Assembly (NCBI GenBank): GCA_002171495.2
Contig: NHEU02000016.1
Location: 1,881 to 28,313 of the forward strand
Length of the DNA: 26,433 nucleotides
From: Alphaproteobacteria bacterium TMED93
GTDB lineage: Bacteria > Pseudomonadota > Alphaproteobacteria > TMED109
Reading direction: 5' to 3'
A program made the translations under genes and the position numbers. The first letter of the stretch is position 1. Each line of letters begins with the position of its first letter. The notes beneath the pieces are model-generated. The model had not been told where the DNA came from, searched no databases, and saw only the letters and a list, made by a program, of their open reading frames with translations. Shown in pieces: positions 7,060-14,658 of the stretch.

Positions 7060-7248
7060 ATGATTAACAAGAATAAATATTTTCTTAAAAAAGAGTTAGC
7101 AACCAGATATAGAGTAAGTACCTCTACTATTGAGAGATGGGTTTGTGATAAGAACTTTCCTTCTCCCCTAAGGATAGGCCCTAATAGAATTTTGTGGGAT
7201 ATAGATGAAATACTAGATTGGGAACAGTCTAGGAAGGAGGATAGGTAA
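7060..7248 (+). CDS. AlpA/excisionase-like HTH protein
   Basis: This 62-residue protein matches the AlpA/MerR-like small HTH proteins of mobile elements: FLKKELATRYRVSTSTIERWV forms the helix-turn-helix, followed by FPSPLRIGPNRILWDIDEILDW, a typical wing and ending. Such proteins act as excisionases or as regulators of prophage and island genes. An AAAGGAG sequence at 7041-7047 lies 12 bases before ATG 7060 and only 3 before an in-frame TTG at 7051, so the start is not settled. The stop overlaps the next start (TAATG). It likely controls the helicase module downstream. Confidence 0.75.
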   Translation: MINKNKYFLKKELATRYRVSTSTIERWVCDKNFPSPLRIGPNRILWDIDEILDWEQSRKEDR

Positions 7249-7619
7249 TGTCAAAAAAGCTCAAAGAAAATCAAGTAATTGCAGCTAAATTAATATCTTT
7301 TGGGTTTTCCTCTAGAAGTGTTTCTAAATGGATTAATGTGAGAGAGGAAACTATTTCTAGATGGAAAGCTCAAAAGGTTTTTTTAGAAGAAATACAAAAT
7401 CAGCAATCTGATACTTTAGACTTTATAAAAGAAAAACACTTTCAGTTATTTATAAAATCATTAAGTATTATTGAAAAAGCGCTTGAAGATGATGACCTTT
7501 CTTTAAAAGACAAAGCTATGATTAGTACAAGGTACTTGAGTTTATCATCTGGTTATTTAATAAATAATATAAATAAATCTAGCTATCATATTAAAGAAAA
7601 TTCTAGTTTAAATTTTTAA
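7248..7619 (+). CDS. HTH protein, terminase-small-subunit-like
   Basis: The protein has 123 residues. The N-terminal 40 residues form a helix-turn-helix (AAKLISFGFSSRSVSKWI, then VREETISRWKAQ) like that of phage terminase small subunits and phBC6A51-type proteins. The rest is helical, and a last basic tail follows. It could be a DNA-recognition protein of an integrated element or a regulator. Its start overlaps the AlpA-like stop by one base, so both are co-translated. The large nuclease-helicase gene begins 68 bases later. Confidence 0.55.
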   Translation: MSKKLKENQVIAAKLISFGFSSRSVSKWINVREETISRWKAQKVFLEEIQNQQSDTLDFIKEKHFQLFIKSLSIIEKALEDDDLSLKDKAMISTRYLSLSSGYLINNINKSSYHIKENSSLNF

Positions 7620-7687
7620 TAAAATATTCATGAAATGCTATCGTTTACTTTATACGTTTAATTGTTAAAATAATTTTATATTCATAG

Positions 7688-10600
7688 ATGAAAAATATGG
7701 AAAATAGAAAATATTATACTTTAGGATTAGATGAAGAAAGCTGTAATTTTTGTATAGAGAACTTACTAGGTAGTAATAATGAAAAATTTCCGGATAGCAT
7801 TTTAATTTTAGAAAAAGTCTTACATAAAGGAATGTTGTCTAAAGCAACAAAATTTCTTTCAAATAAATTAGAAAATAATTATCCTAAAGAAAAGAGATTA
7901 AAAAATATAAAGCTTATTGACGATAAGATACAAAAATGGACCAATTTGACTATAAAAGGAAACTCCAATAACTTAAAAGATAATCCAGCCTATAAGTTGT
8001 ATAAAGATATATCTTCTTTATTAAAGGGATTTCAATTTTTAAATAAGTTGATAATCCCCGAATGTAAAATATCAAGTTTTTTCCCACAGATAAGTGAAGT
8101 AAGCAGTTTAAATAAAGATTCTACAGTAGACTTCTATATTCCTGATGCAAGAATTATAATTGAAGTAGATGGACAGTTTCATACTGAAAGCGAAAGTCAA
8201 AAAAATATAGATAAAGAAAGAGATAATTTACTAAAACATTTACATATAAAAGTATTTAGAGTACCTACAAAATTTATAAGAGAAGAAACTAAAGAATACA
8301 GCGACTTTAAAAAAGAGCTTATTTTATTTTTAGGTAATAATATAAATATTCAGCACTATAAAAGCACCTTTGACAATAAGCTATTTCTTCAAGAACAATA
8401 TTATTTCTCTCACACAGCTATTATTAGGTTTCAGGTGCTTTTATTAGAATTAATTAAAAAAAACATTTTAAGTTTAGAGGATAAAAGTTGGAACCTAGAG
8501 ATATTTTCTGATTTTATTTCAAAGTTTGATTGGGTAAAGGTAGCATTAGATGATTTTTTTAACTTATTGTCACCTATATCAAATTTGTATGGTGATACAT
8601 TTATTAAACCAAAAATAAATTATAAAACTTATAAATATAATAAAGTTACTGAAAAATCTAAAAATATTAAAATAATGTTTTCATTATTTAGCAAGTATGA
8701 CGAAAGTAAACCAGATTATATATCTTTAAAAAGTACATATATACAAACTATATGTTATAAAACTCGTGGAAGCAGAAATAATACTATATTTAGATGGGGG
8801 GTATTGTCTAATTTCTTTGCAACTCCTAAAGTAAATAAAAAAAACATAAACCTTTCCGATGAACTAGTTCATAAAAGTCTGAAAATAATCTTGAAAGAAA
8901 TATATGATTATAATTCTTTTAAAGAAGGACAGGAAGAAATAATTGAAAAAATTTTTAAAAACCAAACATGCTTAGGTTTGTTACCTACGGGTGGAGGAAA
9001 GTCATTATGTTTTCAATTAACTTCTTTACTCAGATACGGTACTTCTATTGTTGTATGTCCTATTATATCTTTAATGAGAGACCATAAAGAAGAATTAGAC
9101 CAATTAGGTTTCAATCGAAGAGTTGGTTTTATATCTGCTAATCAGGAAAAACATAAGCGTGAAATAACTATACAAAGATTTAAAGAGGGGCAGCTTAATT
9201 TTATTTTTATTTCTCCTGAACGTTTTCAAACTGAAGAGTTTAGAAATATACTAATAGACTTAAACCAAACTAATTTAATTCAAAATATTATTTTAGATGA
9301 AGTTCATTGTTTATCTGAATGGGGGCATGATTTTAGACCTTCTTATTTGTCACTAGTTAATACAATAACAAATGCTATGAAAATTAAAGTTCCAATAATA
9401 TCTTTAACAGCTACGGCATCTTTAGCAGTTCTAAAAGATTTACAAGTAGAGTTAAACTTAAATGATGAAAATATAGTTTATAAAATGCTAATAGGTCGTA
9501 AGGAGCTTACCTTTGATATCAAACAGATTGATTCTAATACTAAGAAAACCATTTCAATTGATAAGCATGAAAATAAATACCAAGAATTATTAAATTTTTT
9601 GAAAAATAATAAACCAAGTAAAAAAAATGCAGGTTTAATCTTTACACCGCACGTAAATGGTAATTTAGGCTGCTATCCTCTTAGAAGAGACCTTTTATTG
9701 AGTTTAGATATAGATATTGGTATATTTAGTGGAGATGAACCTAATGATGCTAATACAGATATAAACAATAATTTATATAAGGATTGTGATTTCTTTAAAA
9801 AGAAAAACAGTAATAAAAGTAGTATTTCTTTTTATGAGCAATATAAGACTGAAATACAGGATAAATTTAAAAATAATGAATTAAGCCTAATGATTGCCAC
9901 CAAATCTTTTGGTATGGGTATTAATAAGAAAAATATAAGGTTTACAGTGCATTATGGAATGCCAGCATCAATGGAAGCTTTTTATCAGGAAGCAGGAAGA
10001 GCAGGAAGAGATGGAGAAGAGTCTCACTGTAAATTACTTTTTACAGAAGAGCATGATGGAATTCCTTCTGACTTACATGATAAAAATTTAAACATTAATA
10101 AGTTAAAAGGTTTTCCAAATAGTACAGAAAAAAATAAAAGAGGAGATTTTAGAACCCAATTATGGTTGCTAGCTAGCAAAATTTATTCTGTTTCTGAAGA
10201 TGCTAAAGCATGTGAATTACTTATAAATAAACTGTTTGAAAGTAATAGAGGAGTAGCAGAAGTATACCAGAAACGTGAAGTAATTATATATAGATTATTT
10301 CAATTAGGTATTGTTAAGGATTGGCTAGTAAAAGATTTTTTTGGTGGAACCTATCTAGTAAAGTACAAAAAAATTGATGTTGCGCAAATTTCTAAAAATA
10401 TCTTTAATAAGATTGCTAAATATTCTCCAAGTAATGAAGAGGTAAGTAAACATAAAAATAATCTAGGTTTAATACTTAAAGAAAATAATAATCCAATGAA
10501 AGATTTAATTACATATCTTTTAAGGTGGAATTATGAACACTTTGTTTATAATAGAAGGCAATCTTTAAAAAATCTTTATGAAAACTGCCAAAACTTTAAA

Positions 10601-11137
10601 AATATAGGGGCAAAAAGGTTTAAAGTAATGATGGACCAGTATTTTGCTATTGATAGTATATCTATTAATATAAATAAACATTTAGATAATTCTTTCACTG
10701 AGGCAATAGATAGTTTAGAAAGCACTTTATTCAAAGATAGCCAATTAGTTGATAATGATTATCTGTTAAAAACACAAACTTCTTTATCTAGATTTTTAGA
10801 AGCCTATCAGGATAACCCTTGGTTAAATATATTAAGTGCTTTTTGTAGGCTATTAAATAATGACTTTAATGATTTAGATGGAAAAGATAGATTTATAAGT
10901 TTTATAAATAGTGCAAAAAAAAATGAAAAAAATTGGCAAGAAGTTAAAAAGAAAATATTAAATTTAGGAGTAAACCTAGATGATGATAAAAAAATATTAT
11001 TATCTAACACTCTTGTGGATTCAAACTCTAGAGTAGAGGAAATTATAGATGTATATGATATTCTAGAAGACAAAAACTCTTTATTATTGTATATAGAGAA
11101 AGCTAATAATAGATTTAAAAAAGTTAAATATTTATGA
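7688..11137 (+). CDS. DUF559/VSR-like nuclease fused to RecQ-type helicase
   Basis: The protein has 1149 residues. The N-terminal third contains a short PD-(D/E)XK nuclease of the DUF559/VSR type: STVDFYIPDARIIIEVDGQFH with Asp148, Glu159 and Asp161, then KERDNLLKHLHIKVFRVP. The middle is a RecQ-like superfamily 2 helicase: Walker A PTGGGKS (433-439), DEVH (537-540), SLTATAS (from 572), FGMGIN, and QEAGRAGRDG (767-776). After it comes a winged-helix-like part and a helical C-terminus of about 300 residues; no HRDC domain or RQC zinc cysteines are evident. The fusion implies coupled unwinding and cutting of DNA, as in antiphage systems. The stop overlaps the next start (ATGA), so the two products probably act together. 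An internal ATG at 7697 is an alternative start. Confidence 0.85.
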   Translation: MKNMENRKYYTLGLDEESCNFCIENLLGSNNEKFPDSILILEKVLHKGMLSKATKFLSNKLENNYPKEKRLKNIKLIDDKIQKWTNLTIKGNSNNLKDNPAYKLYKDISSLLKGFQFLNKLIIPECKISSFFPQISEVSSLNKDSTVDFYIPDARIIIEVDGQFHTESESQKNIDKERDNLLKHLHIKVFRVPTKFIREETKEYSDFKKELILFLGNNINIQHYKSTFDNKLFLQEQYYFSHTAIIRFQVLLLELIKKNILSLEDKSWNLEIFSDFISKFDWVKVALDDFFNLLSPISNLYGDTFIKPKINYKTYKYNKVTEKSKNIKIMFSLFSKYDESKPDYISLKSTYIQTICYKTRGSRNNTIFRWGVLSNFFATPKVNKKNINLSDELVHKSLKIILKEIYDYNSFKEGQEEIIEKIFKNQTCLGLLPTGGGKSLCFQLTSLLRYGTSIVVCPIISLMRDHKEELDQLGFNRRVGFISANQEKHKREITIQRFKEGQLNFIFISPERFQTEEFRNILIDLNQTNLIQNIILDEVHCLSEWGHDFRPSYLSLVNTITNAMKIKVPIISLTATASLAVLKDLQVELNLNDENIVYKMLIGRKELTFDIKQIDSNTKKTISIDKHENKYQELLNFLKNNKPSKKNAGLIFTPHVNGNLGCYPLRRDLLLSLDIDIGIFSGDEPNDANTDINNNLYKDCDFFKKKNSNKSSISFYEQYKTEIQDKFKNNELSLMIATKSFGMGINKKNIRFTVHYGMPASMEAFYQEAGRAGRDGEESHCKLLFTEEHDGIPSDLHDKNLNINKLKGFPNSTEKNKRGDFRTQLWLLASKIYSVSEDAKACELLINKLFESNRGVAEVYQKREVIIYRLFQLGIVKDWLVKDFFGGTYLVKYKKIDVAQISKNIFNKIAKYSPSNEEVSKHKNNLGLILKENNNPMKDLITYLLRWNYEHFVYNRRQSLKNLYENCQNFKNIGAKRFKVMMDQYFAIDSISININKHLDNSFTEAIDSLESTLFKDSQLVDNDYLLKTQTSLSRFLEAYQDNPWLNILSAFCRLLNNDFNDLDGKDRFISFINSAKKNEKNWQEVKKKILNLGVNLDDDKKILLSNTLVDSNSRVEEIIDVYDILEDKNSLLLYIEKANNRFKKVKYL

Positions 11138-11559
11138 ATTTAAAAAAAGCAGAAAAAGCTTTAGACACATTAGATGAGAACGCAAAGAAAATTTCAAAAA
11201 TTTCTGATTCTGTATCTGATTTCAAAAAAACTGCTGCTGAATTAAAAAAACTTCCATCAGAATTAGAAAAAGATAGTTCCTTAATTACTTTAAAAATTCA
11301 TGAATTTAAAGACAAAGTTTTATCAGAATTTGATAAATATAAAAAAGATAATGATGCTAAAATAGAAAATCTTAAAAAGGATATGCAATCAAATATAGAA
11401 AACCTAAAAAAAGATAATAAACTAAATATAGAAACATCAAGAGAGAGTTTTAAAATAGAAATAGATAGTTTAAGAGGTAGGTTGTTTTTTTATTTTTGTA
11501 TTTTTGTTTTGCTTATTATAGGTTTGTTCATCATGGCCTTTAAAGACTTAATTTTTTAA
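11134..11559 (+). CDS. Coiled-coil protein with C-terminal membrane anchor
   Basis: This 141-residue protein is a long, lysine- and glutamate-rich helix with heptad-like spacing, including two near-identical 11-residue units (IENLKKDMQSN and IENLKKDNKLN) at about 78-99. A single membrane segment lies near the C-terminus (about 117-135, FFYFCIFVLLIIGLFIMAF). It would be tethered to the inner membrane with the coiled coil in the cytoplasm. The start overlaps the stop of the nuclease-helicase gene by four bases, so it is very probably its partner. A membrane-anchored coiled coil next to a defence-type nuclease suggests a scaffold or effector; that role is inference. Confidence 0.65.
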   Translation: MNLKKAEKALDTLDENAKKISKISDSVSDFKKTAAELKKLPSELEKDSSLITLKIHEFKDKVLSEFDKYKKDNDAKIENLKKDMQSNIENLKKDNKLNIETSRESFKIEIDSLRGRLFFYFCIFVLLIIGLFIMAFKDLIF

Positions 11560-11592
11560 TTAAAAGTATCAGTACAATAATTTTTTTTATAA

Positions 11593-11700
11593 CTGTAGAT
11601 TCAATTGTAGAGTGAAAACTGCTGTGGTATAATAAATGCTTATTTATTAACGCGTTTGAGGTAGAAAAGGGCAAAGGGCCTATGCTCCAGTTACCTCTAT
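11593..11700 (+). repeat. Promoter-hairpin element, copy A (possible ncRNA or att scar)
   Basis: The element begins CTGTAGATTCAATTGTAGAGT, including a -35-like TTGTAG (11605-11610). A 17-base spacer leads to TATAAT (11628-11633), and GCGTTTGAGG starts exactly 24 bases after the start of that hexamer. The following sequence can fold with GAGGTA (11658-11663) pairing to TACCTC (11692-11697). Copies B (20172) and C (14191) keep the same spacing. This copy lies immediately upstream of the copper island, next to the 3' end of the CueR gene. It could be a small RNA gene, a recombination site, or both. Confidence 0.6.
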
Positions 11701-11747
11701 ATTAAACCTTGCTAGAATCTATAATTGCGTATGTGTAAGTTTAATAG

Positions 11748-12134
11748 TTATTCTCTAGCTAGCTCATCTAGAATAGGGCATTCTGGTTTAGAATTTCCAG
11801 GACACTTCCTTACTAACCATTCCAAAGATTCTTTTAAATCTTCTAATTCTTTTATTTGCTTAGATATTTTTGTTAATTTATTTTTAGCAATATCTCTAAC
11901 ATTTTCACTTTTTCTACTACTATTACCAAATAGTTTTATAAGTTCCTTACATTCTTCCAATGAAAACCCTAAATTACGTGCCCTAACTAAAAACTTTAAT
12001 TTATTTATATTTTCAGTATTAAAATATCTATAATTATTTTCTAATCGATTAGCTTTTATCACTCCTATTTCTTCATAATGTCTAATAGTCCTAGGAGTTA
12101 TATTAAGTTTTTTTGCTATTTCAGTAATTAACAT
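11748..12134 (-). CDS. cueR: CueR-type copper/silver-responsive MerR regulator
   Basis: The protein has 128 residues, the normal CueR length. The N-terminal winged HTH is clear (TEIAKKLNITPRTIRHYEEIGVI), followed by the NNYRYF segment and a long dimerisation helix. The metal loop has Cys111 and Cys119 with seven residues between (CPGNSKPEC), then PIL, as in CueR, and Ser76 occupies the position where CueR has Ser77 rather than the Cys of mercury and zinc sensors. This marks a monovalent Cu/Ag sensor. It is transcribed divergently from the copper genes at 12173, and the shared gap holds a MerR-type promoter that it should activate. Confidence 0.88.
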   Translation of the reverse strand: MLITEIAKKLNITPRTIRHYEEIGVIKANRLENNYRYFNTENINKLKFLVRARNLGFSLEECKELIKLFGNSSRKSENVRDIAKNKLTKISKQIKELEDLKESLEWLVRKCPGNSKPECPILDELARE

Positions 12135-12135
12135 A

Positions 12136-12166
12136 TTGACCTTTACGTTACGGTATAGGTTATTGT
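12136..12166 (+). promoter_or_regulatory. CueR-type operator/promoter with 19-base spacer
   Basis: A -35 TTGACC (12136-12141) and a -10-like TATTGT (12161-12166) are separated by 19 bases, the overlong spacing that MerR-family activators correct. The dyad ACCTxTAC...GTAxAGGT (12139-12160) fills the spacer, as in CueR boxes. Transcription would start at about 12172-12174, right at the ATG 12173, so the message would be leaderless or nearly so. Confidence 0.7.
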
Positions 12167-12172
12167 ATAATT

Positions 12173-12808
12173 ATGAAAATAGCAATATTATTTTTGTTAC
12201 TTATTTATTCAGTATCTGCAGTTACCAGACCTGTCTCTTATTCTGGTGGATGGACTGTTATGTCCTATAATAATGATGCCAGAAATTCTTTTCTAGTTCA
12301 TTATTCTCCTACTAGTAAATATTCAATAGGCTATAAGACTGCTTACTGGCATGAAAAAGAATATTGGTTAAATGCATTTAATATTAATTATCTTGCTAAA
12401 AGAATAAATAAAAAAAAATCGCAAGCCAATATTTATTTTAATACTGGATTAGGATTACTTACTACAGATTATAAAGAATATAATAATAAAAAAGAATTAG
12501 TTTCCTATGGCGGGGGTTCAACAGATTGGGAAACAAGGAGACTTTTTATTTCTTATAATATCAATGCTATTAAGTCTAAAACTGTAGATGGTACATTTAT
12601 GCAAAAAGCAAGGGCTGGGTTTACTCCCTACTTAGCTGGGTATGGAAAATTACATACATGGTTAATGTATGAATTACATCATATGCCTGAAGACAATAAA
12701 ACTCTTACTTCTAATATTGTTATAAGATTTTTTAAATCTACTAATTTATTAGAGTTAGGTTTAGATGAAAATAAAAATACTACATTAAATTTTATTAAAC
12801 GGTTTTAA
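12173..12808 (+). CDS. Conserved outer-membrane-type protein of copper clusters
   Basis: The 211-residue protein has a signal peptide (MKIAILFLLLIYSVSAV). The mature part starts with PVSYSGGWTVMSYNND, and then shows alternating beta-strand-like segments (SKYSIGYKTAYW, QANIYFNTGLG, ETRRLFISYNI, HTWLMYELHHMPEDN) and ends in the aromatic C-terminus FIKRF, typical of an outer-membrane beta barrel. I recognise this pattern from proteins encoded beside copper or mercury-type transport genes in proteobacteria, but no function is established that I can name. It is the first gene under the CueR-type promoter and is followed 17 bases later by a metal-binding protein. Confidence 0.65.
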   Translation: MKIAILFLLLIYSVSAVTRPVSYSGGWTVMSYNNDARNSFLVHYSPTSKYSIGYKTAYWHEKEYWLNAFNINYLAKRINKKKSQANIYFNTGLGLLTTDYKEYNNKKELVSYGGGSTDWETRRLFISYNINAIKSKTVDGTFMQKARAGFTPYLAGYGKLHTWLMYELHHMPEDNKTLTSNIVIRFFKSTNLLELGLDENKNTTLNFIKRF

Positions 12809-12825
12809 AAAAAAAGGAAAATATT

Positions 12826-13176
12826 ATGAAAATTTTATTAACATTAATTAGTTTACTTATTTTAGCATCAACCACATATGCTACGAATAGTCATGCAGAA
12901 GAGGTTCATAACCATGATGATGTAGGCTTGTCTTCAGGAGAAATGACAAAAAATATTATTAGCGTAGATGTAAATGGAATGGTTTGTGACTTTTGTGCAC
13001 AATCTATAGAAAAAGTTTTTATGAAAAGAGAAGAAGTGAAAGGTATTAATGTAAATTTAGAGAATCAAAAAGTAATTATTTACTTACAAGAAGCAGTAAA
13101 TATTGAAGATGCTGTTATTGATACTATTTTTGAAGATGCAGGATATTCAGTAGAAAAAATAACTAGAAAGAGTTAA
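12826..13176 (+). CDS. Periplasmic HMA-domain metal-binding protein
   Basis: The 116-residue protein has a signal peptide (MKILLTLISLLILASTTYA), a His-rich linker (HAEEVHNHDD), and then one heavy-metal-associated domain. The metal site GMVCDFC places Cys54 and Cys57, as in MerP and CopZ. The rest of the fold matches (SIEKVFMKREEVKGINVNLE ... IFEDAGYSVEKI). It should bind Cu(I) in the periplasm and hand it to a partner, perhaps the MerT-like protein encoded next. An AAAGGAAAA ribosome site precedes the start. It lies in the CueR-controlled operon. Confidence 0.8.
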   Translation: MKILLTLISLLILASTTYATNSHAEEVHNHDDVGLSSGEMTKNIISVDVNGMVCDFCAQSIEKVFMKREEVKGINVNLENQKVIIYLQEAVNIEDAVIDTIFEDAGYSVEKITRKS

Positions 13177-13179
13177 AAT

Positions 13180-13560
13180 ATGAAGCCTTTATCAGTTAAA
13201 AACCTTATTGTTCCTTCCTTAAGTTTATTCACAAGTTTTGGGACTTTAATTTGCTGCGCATTACCATCTCTATTCGTGGCAATAGGGGCAGGAGCAGTTT
13301 TGGCAGGTTTAATATCTAATTTTCCTTTATTAATAGTACTATCAAAGTATAAGACCATCTTATTCACAATATCTGGTATTTTAATAGTATTTAGTGGGGG
13401 TTTATTATGGTTTAATAGAAATGCTCCGTGCCCTGCTGATCCAATAAAGGCCAAAGCTTGTAATCGTTTACGAAAAGGCAGCTTGTTTATTTATTTTGCT
13501 TCTTTACTAATTTATTCAATAGGTTTTTTCTTTGCATTTATAATTACTTCATTTTTTTAA
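13180..13560 (+). CDS. MerT-like membrane metal transporter
   Basis: The protein has 126 residues and three or four hydrophobic segments. The first contains a vicinal Cys pair (LICCALPSLFVAIGAG, Cys25-Cys26), like the first helix of MerT. A loop between later helices has two more cysteines (Cys84 and Cys94, in APCPADPIKAKACN). In MerT-type proteins such pairs pass the metal ion across the inner membrane from a MerP-like donor. The gene starts 3 bases after the HMA-domain gene. Here, with CueR, copper is the likely cargo rather than mercury, and the direction of transport is not certain. Confidence 0.7.
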   Translation: MKPLSVKNLIVPSLSLFTSFGTLICCALPSLFVAIGAGAVLAGLISNFPLLIVLSKYKTILFTISGILIVFSGGLLWFNRNAPCPADPIKAKACNRLRKGSLFIYFASLLIYSIGFFFAFIITSFF

Positions 13561-13568
13561 AGTAAATC

Positions 13569-14018
13569 TTAATGATGCTTGTGTTCTTGATTTCCTATTA
13601 AAACTTTAAATTTAATATTTATTACATTATTTTTAAATTTTATTTTTGCGTCTAACATTTCATCGTTAACATGCGACTTATTAATACCAAAGAACATAAT
13701 ATGATAAGATTTTGGTTTAAATATTAATTCTTTTCCAGGTAATACAATTAAGTCTTCTTTAAGAGGGCGCATTTTATATACACCATTCTCTTCAACAACT
13801 TCATGTATTTCTTGTTTTTCAGCTATACTTGAGTCAATTCCTATAAGTTGTATCTCATTATCAGAATTATTTTTAATTTTAAAATAACCAGCTCCCATCT
13901 TTCCATCATTAGCAATCATTTTCAGGATAGGGTGTGATATTGTTATACCATTTTTTTCATACTGGTGAGCAAAAGACTGATTGAGAATAAAGTATAATAA
14001 GACTATAAAAATACGCAT
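13569..14018 (-). CDS. PCu(A)C-type periplasmic copper chaperone
   Basis: The 149-residue protein has a signal peptide (MRIFIVLLYFILNQSFA) and the PCu(A)C (DUF461) fold: GAGYFKIKNNSDNEIQL, then the Cu(I) site with His72, Met83 ten residues later, and HIM (His106, Met108). This is the H-x10-M-x22-H-x-M pattern, close to the family form. The C-terminus ends in EHKHH, extra possible ligands. Such proteins carry Cu(I) in the periplasm, often to cytochrome oxidase, or buffer it. It is convergent with the MerT-like gene, 8 bases apart, and not in the operon with the efflux pump. Confidence 0.85.
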   Translation of the reverse strand: MRIFIVLLYFILNQSFAHQYEKNGITISHPILKMIANDGKMGAGYFKIKNNSDNEIQLIGIDSSIAEKQEIHEVVEENGVYKMRPLKEDLIVLPGKELIFKPKSYHIMFFGINKSHVNDEMLDAKIKFKNNVINIKFKVLIGNQEHKHH

Positions 14019-14190
14019 ACTTCAGAATTAGTTATTTTTATTTGAAAAGCAATGTTTAATTTAAAAATAATTAAATAATTTTTATAATAAGTTATTGATG
14101 TTTAGTATTATCATTAGAATATGATTAGAAATAAAATTTATAATAGCTTTATTTTTTTAATTTTAATAATAATTTAGTAATATTTACTAC

Positions 14191-14372
14191 AACTTCAGTT
14201 TCAACTCGAGAGAGAAATTATCTATGATATGATAAAAGTTTATTAAATTATGCGTTTGAGGGATAAATAGCAGAGAGGTTTTATCGGCAGACACTCCATT
14301 ATAACCCCCTCAAGAGAATGCATAAACTCCGTCAAAAAGGTCAGAGCCTTGTATTTTATTAAGATAGGCTCT
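14191..14372 (+). repeat. Promoter-hairpin element, copy C, with long stem
   Basis: This is a diverged relative of copies A and B. TATGAT (14228-14233) again starts 24 bases before GCGTTTGAGG, but the -35 region reads CTCGAG. The stem is long: TATGCGTTTGAGGG (14249-14262) pairs with CCCTCAA and GCATA (14307-14324). Inside it, GATAAA can pair with TTTATC. A second hairpin follows (AGAGCCT 14343-14349 with AGGCTCT 14366-14372). The 400-base gap between the copper chaperone and cusA holds this element and the integrase remnant, plus AT-rich sequence from 14019 to 14190 in which I see no gene. Confidence 0.5.
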
Positions 14373-14412
14373 ACTTCTCAAGTATGCCGTGCATAAAAAA
14401 AAAGCAATCTAC

Positions 14413-14433
14413 TTGTAGATTGAAATGTAGAGT
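14413..14433 (+). repeat. Short repeat abutting the integrase start (copy D)
   Basis: TTGTAGATTGAAATGTAGAG matches the beginning of elements A and B (CTGTAGATTnAATTGTAGAG) at nearly every base. It ends directly before the ATG of the integrase remnant. The preceding AATCTAC makes an inverted repeat with GTAGATT. This suggests a binding or promoter site linked to the integrase. Confidence 0.5.
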
Positions 14434-14658
14434 ATGAAAATAACAAAAAATAAAATTTAGTCCTTACAGACAGGTAAAAAACTCATGATGGTAGAGGGTA
14501 ATATTTCTTTTAAAAGGCGAAAAGGCAGATGGAGTTTTCGTTACCAACGCAATGGACAGTGTCATGAAATGGGATGTGGCATCTATCCTGAAGTTACCAT
14601 TGCCATGTCTAGAGAGCAACATGAGAGTTATAAAAAATCAAAAAGTTTTATCTTTTGA
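14434..14658 (+). pseudogene. Broken P4-type tyrosine integrase (N-terminal fragment)
   Basis: Translation from ATG 14434 reads MKITKNKI, an in-frame TAG (14458-14460), then SLQTGKKLMMVEG, then FKRRKGRWSFRYQRNGQCHE, then MGCGIYPEVTIAMSRE. This matches the DUF4102/Arm-binding N-terminal domain of P4-type integrases (the G-x-K-x-WRFRY...MGLGxYPxVSLAxARE pattern). The catalytic domain is absent: the frame runs into the 3' end of the oppositely oriented cusA gene and stops at 14658. It is a dead fragment, cut at the border of the pump operon, and marks an old recombination point. Confidence 0.75.

Noticed and set aside
10807..11073. 88-residue reverse ORF inside the helicase gene
   Set aside because: Ser/Leu-rich antisense shadow of the C-terminal helical region.
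11650..11700. Possible tRNA 3' end in the repeat element
   Set aside because: The TCCGCCA-like end in copy B recalls tRNA-Ser, but there is no T-loop (GGTTCGAAT) and the other copies do not keep it.
11725..12033. 102-residue + strand ORF opposite cueR
   Set aside because: It lies wholly antisense to a well-supported CueR gene, and its composition mirrors that gene.
13173..13454. 93-residue reverse ORF opposite the MerT-like gene
   Set aside because: The + strand frame has conserved Cys pairs and membrane helices; the reverse frame has nothing recognisable.
14343..14372. Intrinsic terminator for the copy C transcript
   Set aside because: The stem AGAGCCT/AGGCTCT is perfect, but no T run follows it; the A run at about 14396-14403 would only suit the opposite strand.
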